Of a stretch of 64,000 bases of DNA, positions 17,409-26,665 are shown piece by piece. The translations under genes were made by a program, and so were the position numbers. Below the pieces are notes generated by a model. It was not told the origin of the DNA, did no database searches, and saw only the letters and a program-made list of their open reading frames with translations. The stretch covers positions 28,504 to 92,503 of the forward strand of contig JAEXDA010000081.1 in the NCBI GenBank assembly GCA_023401925.1, read 5' to 3'. The number at the start of each line of letters is the position of its first letter. The first letter of the stretch is position 1. Source of the DNA: Bacillota bacterium. Lineage in GTDB: Bacteria > Bacillota > UBA4882 > UBA8346.

Positions 17409-18221
17409 GTGGGACTTACAGCCCAATCGAGTGGCTTAGCCGCTTTTTTAGAGGAACTCAAGCAAAATTCGGGAATTAAGGCTGACGCGGTGATTGCACT
17501 CGCCGGCAATCCGAATACCGGCAAAAGTACGGTTTTTAACGGTTTAACCGGACTTAACCAGCATACCGGCAATTGGCCCGGCAAAACCGTAATTTTAGCT
17601 AAAGGCAATTATCAGCACCAAAACAAAAATATCACTTTGGTGGATTTGCCGGGAACATATTCGTTACTTGCCAATTCCACCGATGAACAAGTGGCCCGGG
17701 ACTTTATCTGCTTCGGCAATCCCGATGCCGTCGTGGTGGTGGCCGATGCCACCTGCCTGGAACGGAATTTAAATCTGGTTTTACAGGTCATGGAAATTAC
17801 ACCGCAGACAATCCTCTGTTTAAATTTAATGGATGAGGCCAAACGAAAGAGGCAGGAGATCGATTATTCCAAGTTAGAAAGCATTTTAGGCATACCGGTT
17901 GTTCCTACGGCTGCCAGAAATAAAACCGGCTTGAATGAATTGAAAGGCGCCATCCATAAGGTGGTTTTTGAAAAATGGTGTAGCCGGCCAAAACAGCTGG
18001 TATATCAAGAAAACATCGAGAAGGCTGTCGCTGAAATCCAAAAAGATCTTGAGCTCTTGTTGCCGGGAAACTTTAACAGCCGCTGGATGGCTTTGCGACT
18101 TTTAGACGGAGACGCAACAATTATCCAGGAGATGTCCCGTTATTTGCAAAACCTGCAAAAGCCGACTAACCGTCACGAACCGTTACGGCTTAAAAGCGGG
18201 GAGGTGAATTGCTGTGAATAA
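17409..18221 (+). CDS. feoB: FeoB GTPase part (split FeoB, N-terminal protein)
   Basis: About 270 aa carrying only the cytoplasmic G domain and helical region of FeoB. The G motifs are visible: GNPNTGKST (G1), HTGNWPGKT with the G2 Thr, DLPGTYSL (G3) and NLMD (G4). I take GTG 17409 as the start because AAGGAGG lies eight bases upstream; a TTG at 17379 would precede that site. It overlaps the membrane gene by 8 bp, showing tight coupling. The GTPase and permease are separate polypeptides here, whereas most FeoB proteins are one chain. Confidence 0.92.
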   Translation: MGLTAQSSGLAAFLEELKQNSGIKADAVIALAGNPNTGKSTVFNGLTGLNQHTGNWPGKTVILAKGNYQHQNKNITLVDLPGTYSLLANSTDEQVARDFICFGNPDAVVVVADATCLERNLNLVLQVMEITPQTILCLNLMDEAKRKRQEIDYSKLESILGIPVVPTAARNKTGLNELKGAIHKVVFEKWCSRPKQLVYQENIEKAVAEIQKDLELLLPGNFNSRWMALRLLDGDATIIQEMSRYLQNLQKPTNRHEPLRLKSGEVNCCE

Positions 18222-19602
18222 TTTGGCGACCGAATTGAACCAAGTGGAGGCTAAAGCCCAAATTCTTCGCAATCAGTTAGGGCTGGTGCGGGATCAAGTA
18301 GTAAAAAATATTTATCAACAAGCCCAGGAGATTGCGGGAAATGTGGTGACCATTCAAAATAAGAAGCGAGATTTGGATCGAAAGATCGATAATATCGTTA
18401 CCTCGAAAATCATTGGCTACCCTTTGATGATTGCCTTGCTGAGCCTGGTTTTCTGGCTGACTATCAGCGGCGCTAATGTACCCTCGGAAATGATCGCCAA
18501 TGTTCTTTTCGGATTGCAGGATCGCTTGACCGGGTTTTTCTTATGGGCTGGCGCGCCGGCCTGGTTGCACGGAGTCCTGGTGTTAGGAATGTATCGCGGC
18601 TTGGCTTGGGTTGTATCGGTCATGTTGCCGCCGATGGCGATTTTTTTCCCGCTGTTCACCTTCCTCGAAGATTTGGGCTATCTGCCCCGGATTGCTTTTA
18701 ATCTTGACAAACTTTTTAAAAAGGCCGGAGCCCATGGAAAACAAGTACTCACCATGTGTATGGGATTTGGTTGTAACGCCGCGGGGATTATTGCTTGCCG
18801 GATTATCGAGTCGCCCCGGGAACGGTTGATTGCGATATTAACCAACAACTTTGTTCCCTGTAACGGGAGATTTCCCACACTGATTGCTTTGGCGGCGGTG
18901 TTCATGGGAGCGTTTGTGAGCGGTTATAACAGTTTTGCCGCTTCGGCTCTAGTGGCCGGAGTCGTTGTAGTTGGGATTCTGGTTACTTTGGCGGTATCTT
19001 GGGTTTTATCAAAAACTTTATTGAAAGGGGTTCCGTCCACTTTTACTTTGGAGTTGCCGCCTTACCGCTTGCCTAAGATGGGTTCGCTGCTCATTCGTTC
19101 CGTGCTGGATCGTACGCTATTTGTCTTAATGAGGGCCGTGGTCGTGGCAGCGCCAGCCGGAGCGCTGACCTGGGTATTGGCGAATATTTATATCGGAGAT
19201 CTTAGTATTCTCGGGCATGCGGCGGGATGGCTCCAAGGTTTCGGCCATTTGATCGGATTGGATGGTTTCATTATCCTGGCTTTTTTGTTGGGTTTGCCCG
19301 CCAATGAGATTGTGGTGCCAATTCTGATTATGAGTTATCTATCCCAGGGTGCCATGGTGGAATTGGACAGTATTGATGCGCTACGGCAACTCTTTCTCAG
19401 TCATGGCTGGACCTGGTTGACGGCTTTCAATATGATCTTGTTTTCGCTGTTGCATTTTCCCTGTGCCACAACGTTGTTAACCATTCGCAAAGAAACCCAA
19501 AGCGTCAAATGGACTTTGCTGGCGGCTATCATACCCACCGGTGTCGCTATCCTGGTATGCTTTCTGATTACTCAGTTAGTACGGGCGTTAGGTCTGGTTT
19601 AA
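18214..19602 (+). CDS. feoB: FeoB membrane part (split FeoB, C-terminal protein)
   Basis: A 462-aa protein with a short coiled N-terminus (residues 1-65) followed by the FeoB Gate and core helices. It contains the conserved MGFGCNAAGI and FVPCNGRFPT segments, whose cysteines line the proposed Fe(II) path, and a late gate with LHFPCATT. The GTG start overlaps the GTPase gene and follows GGGAGGTG. Together the two proteins should import Fe(II), which fits anaerobic growth. Confidence 0.92.
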   Translation: MNNLATELNQVEAKAQILRNQLGLVRDQVVKNIYQQAQEIAGNVVTIQNKKRDLDRKIDNIVTSKIIGYPLMIALLSLVFWLTISGANVPSEMIANVLFGLQDRLTGFFLWAGAPAWLHGVLVLGMYRGLAWVVSVMLPPMAIFFPLFTFLEDLGYLPRIAFNLDKLFKKAGAHGKQVLTMCMGFGCNAAGIIACRIIESPRERLIAILTNNFVPCNGRFPTLIALAAVFMGAFVSGYNSFAASALVAGVVVVGILVTLAVSWVLSKTLLKGVPSTFTLELPPYRLPKMGSLLIRSVLDRTLFVLMRAVVVAAPAGALTWVLANIYIGDLSILGHAAGWLQGFGHLIGLDGFIILAFLLGLPANEIVVPILIMSYLSQGAMVELDSIDALRQLFLSHGWTWLTAFNMILFSLLHFPCATTLLTIRKETQSVKWTLLAAIIPTGVAILVCFLITQLVRALGLV

Positions 19603-19688
19603 GTTCTGAATGAAATAATTTTTAGTATAGGCTAAACTGAAATTATCAGGCGGCGGACTTAAACTTAACCGATGGAACGGCTGAAAGC

Positions 19689-19714
19689 GGTTGGAGAAAT
19701 TAAATTCCCCAACC
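19689..19714 (+). terminator. Hairpin after feoB
   Basis: GGTTGG...CCAACC with an AT-rich upper stem containing one mismatch. It lies between feoB and the convergent coat genes and resembles the terminator at 16929. It probably ends the feo transcript. Confidence 0.55.
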
Positions 19715-19735
19715 TTTGCATTGTATTAAACTTGC

Positions 19736-19981
19736 TCAGCTCATCAGTTCTGTTTTTACTTGTTGAATTTCGTTGAGACTGGCAGGGGCGGCTGGATTAT
19801 AGAATCTTTTATGAACCGCGGTTTGATAGATTTGATATTGCCGTTGTTCATCCTGATTTCTCATTTGCTGGATGGTTGACCGCAGTTCTGTGTTGTCGGT
19901 TTCGGCAATAACGTTGGCATAGGTAGCCAGGCTGCCTTTGATCATGGCCAGGTAATCATTGATCATGTCTTTTTCGTTCAT
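19736..19981 (-). CDS. CotF-like spore coat protein (C-terminal type)
   Basis: An 81-aa helical protein resembling the C-terminal part of the Coat F family, with MINDYLAMIKGSLATYANVIAETDN and an RQYQIYQTAVHKRFYNPA stretch. It starts 11 bp after the gene at 19993-20178, which resembles the N-terminal part, so the coat protein appears to be made as two chains. The ATG follows AGGAGG. It points to a spore-forming host; a sporulation promoter is expected but I did not identify one. Confidence 0.8.
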   Translation of the reverse strand: MNEKDMINDYLAMIKGSLATYANVIAETDNTELRSTIQQMRNQDEQRQYQIYQTAVHKRFYNPAAPASLNEIQQVKTELMS

Positions 19982-19992
19982 GATGGGACCTC

Positions 19993-20178
19993 CTATTGTA
20001 AAAATGTCAGCAGTTTTTGTTTTGAATTTCTTGCCGCTGCCGCGTCTTGGTGAAACATTTGCTGGAGTTGCATGTCGTTACAGCTTTGGGCATAGGCTTC
20101 AAGTTTGTTGGCCACCGTCGCGTGGGCGCCGATCAGATGGCGGAGATTCTGAAGTTCGACTTGGGTTAATTGAGGCAA
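19993..20178 (-). CDS. CotF-like spore coat protein (N-terminal type)
   Basis: A 61-aa helical protein starting MPQLTQVELQNLRHLIG, like the first half of Coat F proteins. I place the start at TTG 20178, eight bases after AAGGAG; the GTG at 20187 overlaps that site. It is the first gene of a two-gene coat unit with 19736-19981. Confidence 0.75.
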   Translation of the reverse strand: MPQLTQVELQNLRHLIGAHATVANKLEAYAQSCNDMQLQQMFHQDAAAARNSKQKLLTFLQ

Positions 20179-20698
20179 AGAACTCACTCCTTTCGAGTTT
20201 AGTATGGCGGGAACACATTTTGGTTATGCATTTGATGGATGAATCTGGCGGATAGTTCCAGCTTTTTATCGAGCTAAATCCATTATAGACCAGCGATAAG
20301 CTTCCTCTACCCGCCTCTTTAGTAAGCGACTTTGCGATCAAGTAATTCCGGCACCGGATGTTCTGAATCTTGGATCGGTAATCAAGGCCGTTTTTGAATC
20401 GATTCTCAATCGTTGGATATCTGGGGGCATGGGAATCATCGCCACTCACCTTGTGCTGAAAAGCGAGAAATTCTTGATTTGAACAAGATCCAACACTTTT
20501 TTAATCTCCTTGTCTTTCGCGAGGTGGAACTTGATGGGCGAGAATTTGCGTACACAATTTGGGGATTAGGAACCGTGCATTGCAGCGTCAGAATCTTGTA
20601 CCAGGAAGGATTGGAAACCACCTGGTTGATAAATGGCCAAATTCGGACTCGCCGTTTTTCAGCAGCCGTTCCCGGGTATCCGAGAGGGAATCATTATC
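20179..20698. other. No recognisable gene
   Basis: Several overlapping open frames exist on both strands, but none has a convincing start, composition or family motif. The stretch lies next to tandem and dispersed repeats and is probably decayed mobile or intergenic DNA. Confidence 0.5.
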
Positions 20699-20790
20699 TA
20701 CCCGAGAGTCGCGTATATATACCGAACCGTTGCGTATATCTACCCGAGAGTCGCGTATATATACCGAACCGTTGCGTATATCTACCCGAG
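20699..20790. repeat. 42-bp tandem repeat (2.2 copies)
   Basis: The unit starts TACCCGAGAGTCGCGTATAT and recurs at 20699, 20741 and 20783, exactly 42 bp apart. Each unit is itself two diverged 21-bp halves (TACCCGAGAGTCGCG... and TACCGAACCGTTGCG...). The period is a multiple of three, so frames stay open on both strands, but I cannot show that it is translated. Confidence 0.85.
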
Positions 20791-20943
20791 TTTTCAAGCC
20801 GCAGTTATGCCACCGAAAGCCTCATATAATTGCCAGTCGAAAGGACATGGATGTCGAAACCCATCTATATGAGTTGAAATAAATAATTTGAGCAAAAGAC
20901 AAAACAAGTACCTAGGCTGACTGTAGGTCTATACCTCTCTCGC

Positions 20944-21062
20944 GGGGCTGTCCCAAAAGTAAATTTTAACGATAAAGAAATACAATATATTGAAGTCAAA
21001 CCATTCGAGGAAGCTATATATTGTATTTCTTATTGATTTTGAATTGCTTTTTAGACAACCTC
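20944..21062. mobile_element. MITE-like element with IS-type terminal repeats
   Basis: The left end GGGGCTGTCCCAAAAG and the right end CTTTTTAGACAACCTC are imperfect inverted repeats (12 of 16). Inside is a long stem (AGAAATACAATATA / TATATTGTATTTCT). Ends like GGGCTGTCCCAAAA are typical of several IS families. Related ends occur at 44407 and 54269. It is non-autonomous, as no transposase frame is present. Confidence 0.6.
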
Positions 21063-21106
21063 GAACTCTCCCCCAATGGAGCTTTTTAATGAAGTGGATT
21101 CAGCGG

Positions 21107-21337
21107 GAGAGTAACCCCACGCACTAAGTGCGTGCTGCCTTCGAGGCCAAAAATCTTTTAGAGGTCAGCGGCTTCGAACTTAAGTTCGCGGTTACTCTTC
21201 CACTGAAACAACTACTTTGAACAACATCATTGGGGAAGAGCTCGCCTTTAAAAAAGGCGCAAGTTAGGTTAAATAGGCGTTCACTTTCTAACAGTGATTA
21301 CTACTGACAATAACAAAATTTAATTCAACATATATAG
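21107..21337 (-). repeat. Dispersed hairpin repeat, copy A
   Basis: This is the reverse complement of copies at 63677-63886 and, more loosely, 44236-44395. Shared landmarks are GTTGAATTAAATTTTGTT, ATCACTGTTAGAAAGTGAAC, a GTGGAAGRGTAACC/GGTTACTCTCCC inverted pair and an inner CACGCAC/GTGCGTG stem. It is non-coding and strongly foldable. Confidence 0.75.
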
Positions 21338-21491
21338 CAACCCTGGATGAATAAAGAGAGGCCCGGACGCCTATCCAAAATTTATTTTCAATGCTCCGTA
21401 GTCTGTCCAACAAGGCCTATCAGCCCTCAATTCCAGCCAGTTCCCTTTAAGGGATAGGGTAAATAGACCCACCTTTAGCCGGCTTCCACAC

Positions 21492-22634
21492 TTAAAATCG
21501 AATAAAGATTTTCTTCCGATACATCCAGTATAAAAGCACCCACCCGATAAAAAAGGTGACCAGCGAAGAAAATAATCCTCCCCATTGTCCAAGCGCCCGG
21601 GAATTCCAGCCGAAAAGCCCTTCGAAAACCTTATTCCAGGGGACTGCATTCACCGCCAAATAAATAAAAATCGAATTCAGCCCAATCACGATAAATGGAA
21701 AAGCCCATTTTTGAAAGCCCCTCACATCAATCAGCCAGTAGAACAAAGCCAAGACGATGGTGCTCAATCCGCCGGTCACCAAAGTAAACGAACTGGTCCA
21801 AATCAGTTTACTGATGGGCAGGACCAATCCCCACAACAGCCCGGCTCCCAGCATCAATAGACCGGTTAACCCTAAGAAAGCAGTCTTGAAAGACGCACCC
21901 TGCGACGAAAAGCCCGTTTTCCGCCAGTCTTTTTTCAGCCAAAATCCGGCAAATACACCGATCTGGCAACTGACAAGGGCCGGGAATGTACTTAATAAGC
22001 CCTCCACATCCCAAGTGCCGTAATATTTCCTTCCCGGCAAAAAAAGCTTATCAAAATAATTGGCGAAATTAGCTTCCGGTGGGTACCATACCCCGGCCCC
22101 ATATCCGGGCACGGCCCCGAATTTTAAGATCAACCAATAGCCCAAAAGAATCATCACCGCAATAAAAACCTGATGTCGTTTCCTCACAAAAAGCGTTAAA
22201 GTGGCCGCCCCGCAGTAGCATAGAGCAATTCGCTGTAATATCCCCATCAAACGGACGTTGGTCAACCAACCCTGCAAACTCAAACCGGAATTGCTCAAAT
22301 ACAAACCGCATAAAAAAAGCAAAAAGGTCCGCCGCAAAATGCGCAATAAGATTTGAGCACGTCCCTGGCCCCGCTTCATATGATTCTCAATGGAATACGC
22401 GATGGAAACTCCGGTCACAAAAATAAACATCGGATAAATTAAATCATAAAAGGTAAATCCGATCCATTTCGTATGATTCAATTGGGCCGCCAGAATCCGG
22501 CTCAGGGGAAAATTAAGGCGGGCAAAGGCGTCGGCGATTTTCTCCCCTCCAATGATCCAAAACATATTCAATCCGCGTAACGCGTCCAAAGAAGCTAAAC
22601 GCTTTCCGGTAAATTTGGTTGGTTGATTTTTCAT
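21492..22634 (-). CDS. DUF5009 / NagX-like membrane acyltransferase
   Basis: A 380-aa polytopic membrane protein of the DUF5009/NagX family, related to heparan-alpha-glucosaminide N-acetyltransferase. The family start is clear (RLASLDALRGLNMFWIIGGE), followed by FTFYDLIYPMFIFVTGVS. About ten helices are predicted. Members acetylate amino sugars or sit in glycan clusters, which suits the sulfatase and fucose genes here, though it stands alone between repeats and a small membrane gene. The substrate is not known. Confidence 0.88.
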   Translation of the reverse strand: MKNQPTKFTGKRLASLDALRGLNMFWIIGGEKIADAFARLNFPLSRILAAQLNHTKWIGFTFYDLIYPMFIFVTGVSIAYSIENHMKRGQGRAQILLRILRRTFLLFLCGLYLSNSGLSLQGWLTNVRLMGILQRIALCYCGAATLTLFVRKRHQVFIAVMILLGYWLILKFGAVPGYGAGVWYPPEANFANYFDKLFLPGRKYYGTWDVEGLLSTFPALVSCQIGVFAGFWLKKDWRKTGFSSQGASFKTAFLGLTGLLMLGAGLLWGLVLPISKLIWTSSFTLVTGGLSTIVLALFYWLIDVRGFQKWAFPFIVIGLNSIFIYLAVNAVPWNKVFEGLFGWNSRALGQWGGLFSSLVTFFIGWVLLYWMYRKKIFIRF

Positions 22635-22778
22635 CGATTTAAACTACTCAAATAACCCGATTATATTCCACAAAATACCATTTTCAGCTTTTCCACGCTT
22701 TTTTCCAGAAACTTTTTTCATGGCAAAGCATTCACCGCTTCTTTCATAATCATAGATCCATATCCGAAAACACCACGG

Positions 22779-23267
22779 TTAGGTTTGACCCCCGGATATC
22801 CTGGCAAACTTATAAAAACGCATCTTCAAATAAACGGCCAACCCAAAGTGAATCGCTAAAGAAACCAAAAAGGTTCCGGCATAATTCCAATGATAATAAA
22901 CTAACATCCGATTCCAAATCTGAAGAAAATGGACGGCCACAGCCAGCGCAGGGAAAAAAAGAATCATCAGCAGTCGGATGAAAGGATTTTGATATCGGAT
23001 AAAAAAATGGGCAAAGAAAATCTCTGCCGGGGCCCAGGCGGCTGAAAGAATTATGGGTATCCGCCCCAGATAGAAAAAATCTATTTTGCGAAAAACCCAC
23101 AAACCCAACCAATTTTGCATCACTAACAAGAGAATAATCGCAATACCCAGCCCGCTTATGAATCCGAAGAGGAGCCATTTTTTGATTTCCTGCCAAGGAA
23201 CAGTAAGAAGCATCAATATAAATGCTCCAATGAAAGTGATCAACCCCACGAAATGTTCGAAATGCAC
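22779..23267 (-). CDS. Integral membrane protein, unknown (CBO0543-like)
   Basis: A 162-aa protein with four or five predicted helices and a conserved-looking AWAPAEIFFAHFFIRYQNP segment. It resembles the CBO0543-type membrane proteins of sporulating Bacillota, whose role is unknown. The GTG start follows AAAGAGGT. It is transcribed away from the gene at 23480. Confidence 0.7.
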   Translation of the reverse strand: MHFEHFVGLITFIGAFILMLLTVPWQEIKKWLLFGFISGLGIAIILLLVMQNWLGLWVFRKIDFFYLGRIPIILSAAWAPAEIFFAHFFIRYQNPFIRLLMILFFPALAVAVHFLQIWNRMLVYYHWNYAGTFLVSLAIHFGLAVYLKMRFYKFARISGGQT

Positions 23268-23413
23268 TCCGGTACCTCTTTCTCGGTAATCTATCTTTTC
23301 CGGTTTTTCATAAGATACCCAACCCGCCGCAAAAAATGATCACATTTGAGTTAATTTACAAGCTCGCTTTATTTTCCGCCATTTACCCTTTTTTACGGTA
23401 ATTTATCGGATCA

Positions 23414-23442
23414 TTGATCAATCGTCAAATTTAGGTTATAAT
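23414..23442 (+). promoter_or_regulatory. Housekeeping-type promoter
   Basis: TTGATC (23414-23419) and TATAAT (23437-23442) are separated by 17 bp, a good sigma-A match. It should drive the membrane-protein gene at 23480. Confidence 0.7.
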
Positions 23443-23479
23443 AATGAGTCCAATAAACAATCGTAAGGAGGGATCATTA

Positions 23480-23869
23480 TTGCAAACGATATTCAAGAAC
23501 AGATTGGTGTACCTCATACTGATTCTGGTCGTTGCGCTATTTATGATCCTGTCGACTTACAACTTGTCTTTTGCCGTTAAAGAACAGCTAAGTCCGATTT
23601 CATCCAATATATGGACTCTATCGGTTAAAGACATTTCAAACTCAGCGATTTCCATAAACAAAAATCATTCGGTTTTCATGATATTTTTCCAATGGATCCG
23701 GATCCTATTTTCCAGGGTAAGCCTATTCTCCCATTTGGATCTGAGGCCGGATGTGCCGTTGCGATTTGTCTCTACCATTCATATTCAGCTTACGCTTCTA
23801 TTTTTTACAATCTTTTATCAACTGGCACAGACCAGCTCGGAAACTTCAGCTCCCTATATTTTGGATTGA
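23480..23869 (+). CDS. Small membrane-anchored protein, unknown
   Basis: A 129-aa protein from the TTG at 23480, eight bases after AAGGAGG. It has an N-terminal hydrophobic segment (KNRLVYLILILVVALFMIL) and a second one near residues 100-120. I recognise no family. A small membrane gene follows 40 bp later and a terminator after that, so the two form a short operon behind the promoter at 23414. Confidence 0.6.
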   Translation: MQTIFKNRLVYLILILVVALFMILSTYNLSFAVKEQLSPISSNIWTLSVKDISNSAISINKNHSVFMIFFQWIRILFSRVSLFSHLDLRPDVPLRFVSTIHIQLTLLFFTIFYQLAQTSSETSAPYILD

Positions 23870-23908
23870 CATCCTCTGGCAGTCCATTTAAATATAGGAG
23901 GGTTCATC

Positions 23909-24037
23909 ATGTTATATATCGTAGGTCCCATGGTAGTGCTATGCCTTGGCTTTATGGGCTATATCATTTATTGTTCAGTCTCATTAAAAAAGATGGAAAA
24001 GGCTGCGGCTAAAAAAAACGACAAAAAGTCGAATTAA
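23909..24037 (+). CDS. 42-aa single-helix membrane protein
   Basis: A very small gene with a strong AGGAGG eight bases before its ATG. The protein has one helix (IVGPMVVLCLGFMGYIIY) and a Lys-rich tail ending KNDKKSN. It sits between the 23480 gene and a terminator, as expected for the last gene of a short operon. Its function is unknown. Confidence 0.7.
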   Translation: MLYIVGPMVVLCLGFMGYIIYCSVSLKKMEKAAAKKNDKKSN

Positions 24038-24044
24038 TAGAACG

Positions 24045-24080
24045 AAAACCCCATTACCTAACCAGGCAGTGGGGTTTTTC
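24045..24080 (+). terminator. Intrinsic terminator
   Basis: AAAACCCCAT pairs with GTGGGGTTTT (24045-24054 with 24069-24078), followed by TTC. It ends the two-gene membrane-protein unit. Confidence 0.85.
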
Positions 24081-24308
24081 CAATTACCCAACACGTCTCT
24101 CTTCGGATTTTCCATAAAACCATGGCAGTATGCTTCTAAGACCCCCATAGATTATCGCAGCAAACCAGAAAAGCCTGACCTAAAAATCAAAATATCTTCT
24201 ACAAATCCGTCACCACTTTACATATAGGCTTTTTCAAGTTATAAAATCCATTCAAGGTTCGTATAATGAAACTAAAATTGGATTGCTGCCGGGGAGGGAA
24301 GGTTAATA

Positions 24309-24566
24309 GTGCTTTTGAATAATGGTAAGGAGTCGCTTTATCAGTTAAATCTTGAGCCTGATTCCATTGAAGGGTGGACCGACGGGATTACCCTCAAACA
24401 CCTTGAAACCGATGATATTGGATTCAAAATGAGCGGCGACTTCCCTATTTTATGGGAAAGTTATGATGATGAGCTTGAAGGCCCGGAGCTTTATGACGAC
24501 GACCATCAATACAAAGTCGTAAAAGTTGATTATAAAAACACCTTGATTTGGCTGCTTGAAATTTAA
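24309..24566 (+). CDS. Small acidic protein, paralogue of the one at 43705
   Basis: An 85-aa acidic protein. It aligns with the 85-aa protein at 43705-43962 through GFKM.G.FP..W, a GPxLxDxD stretch and VVKxDYxNxxxWL near the C-terminus. The GTG start follows GGGAAGG. The even spacing of aromatic and acidic residues suggests a small beta-rich fold. I know no function for it. Confidence 0.7.
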   Translation: MLLNNGKESLYQLNLEPDSIEGWTDGITLKHLETDDIGFKMSGDFPILWESYDDELEGPELYDDDHQYKVVKVDYKNTLIWLLEI

Positions 24567-24761
24567 TCTTCGGAGTTTAGTCCATACCCCGCTATTAGCG
24601 AGGTAATTTTATTTTTGAAAAGCCTTCAACAATGCCCCGAATCCCCTTTCAGCGCCCTCCCTTTTATCACAGAATACTTGACGCCAACATTTCTTTCTTC
24701 ACACCCTAAATGGTATGAAATGCCAGTTGGGAGGCAAACTATTCCAAAGAGGTGGGCTCAT

Positions 24762-25208
24762 TTGCAGGATAAAATCATGGCAGGTTCTTTGGCCGGCATA
24801 ATCGGGGCCATTTTACAAGATATGTACGGCTTTCTGGTAAAGGTTATCGGTTTAACCGATAGGGGATTTATCGACTTCGCCAGGGCGGTTATTCTGTCCA
24901 ACGTTAATGGAGGGGCTCTTGAAACGGTATTGGCATTAATCGCCCATTTAATATGGAATTCAATGTTGGCAATTTTATTTACATACTTGATCCCAAACAC
25001 GTCCGACAGTTACTATTATTTTAAAGCGCTTTTATATGGTTTGGCGTTATGGTTTATCATTCAAGCGATAGGAACCTTATTCCGCCTGCCAATGTTCTTT
25101 CATATTCCGGCATCTGCTGCCATGCTGACACTTTTGGGAGCTGTCATCTATAGCCTCGGAATTGCATCCACACTCCGGTTTTTAGAAAAAAGAAAGCACC
25201 ATCAATAA
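24762..25208 (+). CDS. Conserved membrane protein, unknown
   Basis: A roughly 148-aa protein with four predicted helices, beginning MQDKIMAGSLAGIIGAILQDMY. I prefer the TTG at 24762 because AAGAGGTGGG lies six bases upstream. A TTG at 24615 would add 49 residues that look non-coding. The last 27 bp overlap the convergent transporter gene at 25182. Similar short membrane proteins are common in spore formers, but I cannot name this one. Confidence 0.6.
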   Translation: MQDKIMAGSLAGIIGAILQDMYGFLVKVIGLTDRGFIDFARAVILSNVNGGALETVLALIAHLIWNSMLAILFTYLIPNTSDSYYYFKALLYGLALWFIIQAIGTLFRLPMFFHIPASAAMLTLLGAVIYSLGIASTLRFLEKRKHHQ

Positions 25209-26420
25209 ACCGGATAATCCGATTAATACGACAACGGTTGCCCATCCGATTACGTTGTTAACCCTTTGATTGACATATTTACCCATGATTTCTTTATCAT
25301 TCACCAATACCATCATGGATATCAAAACCACCGGCAGCATTAAACCGTTAATAATCTGAGTCCAAATGGTAATCTCAATCAACGGGACATTGGGGATTAA
25401 AATGATGGCCACCGAAATGGCAATAATTGCCGTGAATAGGCCGTAAAATTGCGGAGCCTCGTTTAATTTTCGATCAATCCCGGCTTCAAAGCCAAAAGCT
25501 TCGCAAACATAAAATGCCGTGGCAATCGGTAAGATGGTGGCTGAAAACACCGAGGCTATAAAGAGACCAAAGGCGAAAATTTGGGAAGCAAAAGCTCCGG
25601 CCAAAGGTTTTAAAGCCATAGCGGCATCTTTAGCTTCGTTAATTTGAATGTGGTTCTCATGCAAGGTGGAAGCGCAGGCCACTATGATAAAAAATGCCAC
25701 AGCTACAGTAGCAACGCATCCAATTATCACATCCCACAATGTGTATTTGTAATTTTCCATTTTCAGGCCTTTTTCAATCACCGAAGACTGCATGTAAAAC
25801 TGCATCCAAGGCGCAATGGTCGTACCGATAATCCCTATCACCATTGAAATGTAGTCGAAATTATAAACCATCGTAGGATGAATGATCGCTGTCCCGATCT
25901 CCCCCCAATGCGGTTTGGCCATAATGGCCGATACGACATAGGAGAGAAGAAAAGCGCTGAATATTAAGAAAATCCTCTCCGCCAAACGGTAAGTTCCCTT
26001 TACTACCAAAACCCATACCAAGATCGCCACCAGGGGCACGGAAATATATTTACTGATGCCGAAAACCTGCATACTCCCAGCAACACCGGCAAATTCAGTC
26101 ATCGTGTTTCCGATATCGGCGAGCAGCAAACCGAGAAAAATAAAGAAGGTGACTTTAACCCCGGTGTTTTCCCTGATCAAATCAGCCAGCCCTTTTCCGG
26201 TAACCATTCCCATCCGGGCGTTCATTTCTTGAACAACCATCAGTACGATAAACCCCGGAATAAGCGTCCATAGCAATTTATAACCGTAAACGGCCCCGGC
26301 CACCGAATAAGTTGTAATCCCAGCGGCGTCGTTATCCACACTTCCGGTTATAATTCCAGGGCCTAAAATGCTTAAAAAGATAACTAAATTAGTCCAGAGA
26401 GCCCATTTTTTCTTTACCAT
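25182..26420 (-). CDS. Nramp-related transporter with altered metal-site motifs (NrMT-like)
   Basis: A 412-aa, eleven-helix member of the Nramp fold. The helix-1 DPGN motif is DNDA (residues 29-32) and the helix-6 MPH motif is APW (203-205), so the soft metal-binding Met and the His are missing. Such changes mark Nramp-related magnesium transporters, which move Mg2+ and exclude softer metals. The start is ATG 26420, nine bases after GGGAGAG. A structured leader with a terminator lies upstream at 26541-26734, so expression may respond to the ion or a related signal. Confidence 0.85.
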   Translation of the reverse strand: MVKKKWALWTNLVIFLSILGPGIITGSVDNDAAGITTYSVAGAVYGYKLLWTLIPGFIVLMVVQEMNARMGMVTGKGLADLIRENTGVKVTFFIFLGLLLADIGNTMTEFAGVAGSMQVFGISKYISVPLVAILVWVLVVKGTYRLAERIFLIFSAFLLSYVVSAIMAKPHWGEIGTAIIHPTMVYNFDYISMVIGIIGTTIAPWMQFYMQSSVIEKGLKMENYKYTLWDVIIGCVATVAVAFFIIVACASTLHENHIQINEAKDAAMALKPLAGAFASQIFAFGLFIASVFSATILPIATAFYVCEAFGFEAGIDRKLNEAPQFYGLFTAIIAISVAIILIPNVPLIEITIWTQIINGLMLPVVLISMMVLVNDKEIMGKYVNQRVNNVIGWATVVVLIGLSGLLMVLSFF

Positions 26421-26540
26421 TCCGATCATCTCTCCCAAATTTTCTTTTAAAATCGACAGTTGAATTCTTCCATCCAGCCGTATTATAGGCGTCGATGGTT
26501 CACGCTATTCCCCTTTGCCAATCGTTTGGCCTACAAAACA

Positions 26541-26584
26541 AACCCCGCTTGAGCATCAATTTCATCTAATGCCAAAGCGGGGTT
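26541..26584 (-). terminator. Leader terminator upstream of the Nramp-like gene
   Basis: A 10-bp stem AACCCCGCTT/AAGCGGGGTT on the minus strand followed by TGTTTTGT, about 120 bp before the transporter start. A terminator in that place suggests attenuation. Confidence 0.6.
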
Positions 26585-26665
26585 CCTTATAAAAACTACG
26601 CAAAGCTAACTAACAGGGATAGGACGAAATCAGTTCATTCCCTTGGAATAGCATGAATAAGCTAA

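Noticed and set aside
20690..20800. CRISPR array
   Set aside because: The 42-bp unit repeats directly with no unique spacers and there are no cas genes.
20413..20829. Open frame of 138 codons across the 42-bp repeat
   Set aside because: The repeat length is a multiple of three, so frames stay open on both strands by construction. There is no ribosome binding site and no family similarity.
22810..23196. Second minus-strand frame inside the membrane protein gene at 22779
   Set aside because: Ser/Phe/Cys-rich shadow of the hydrophobic gene in the neighbouring frame.
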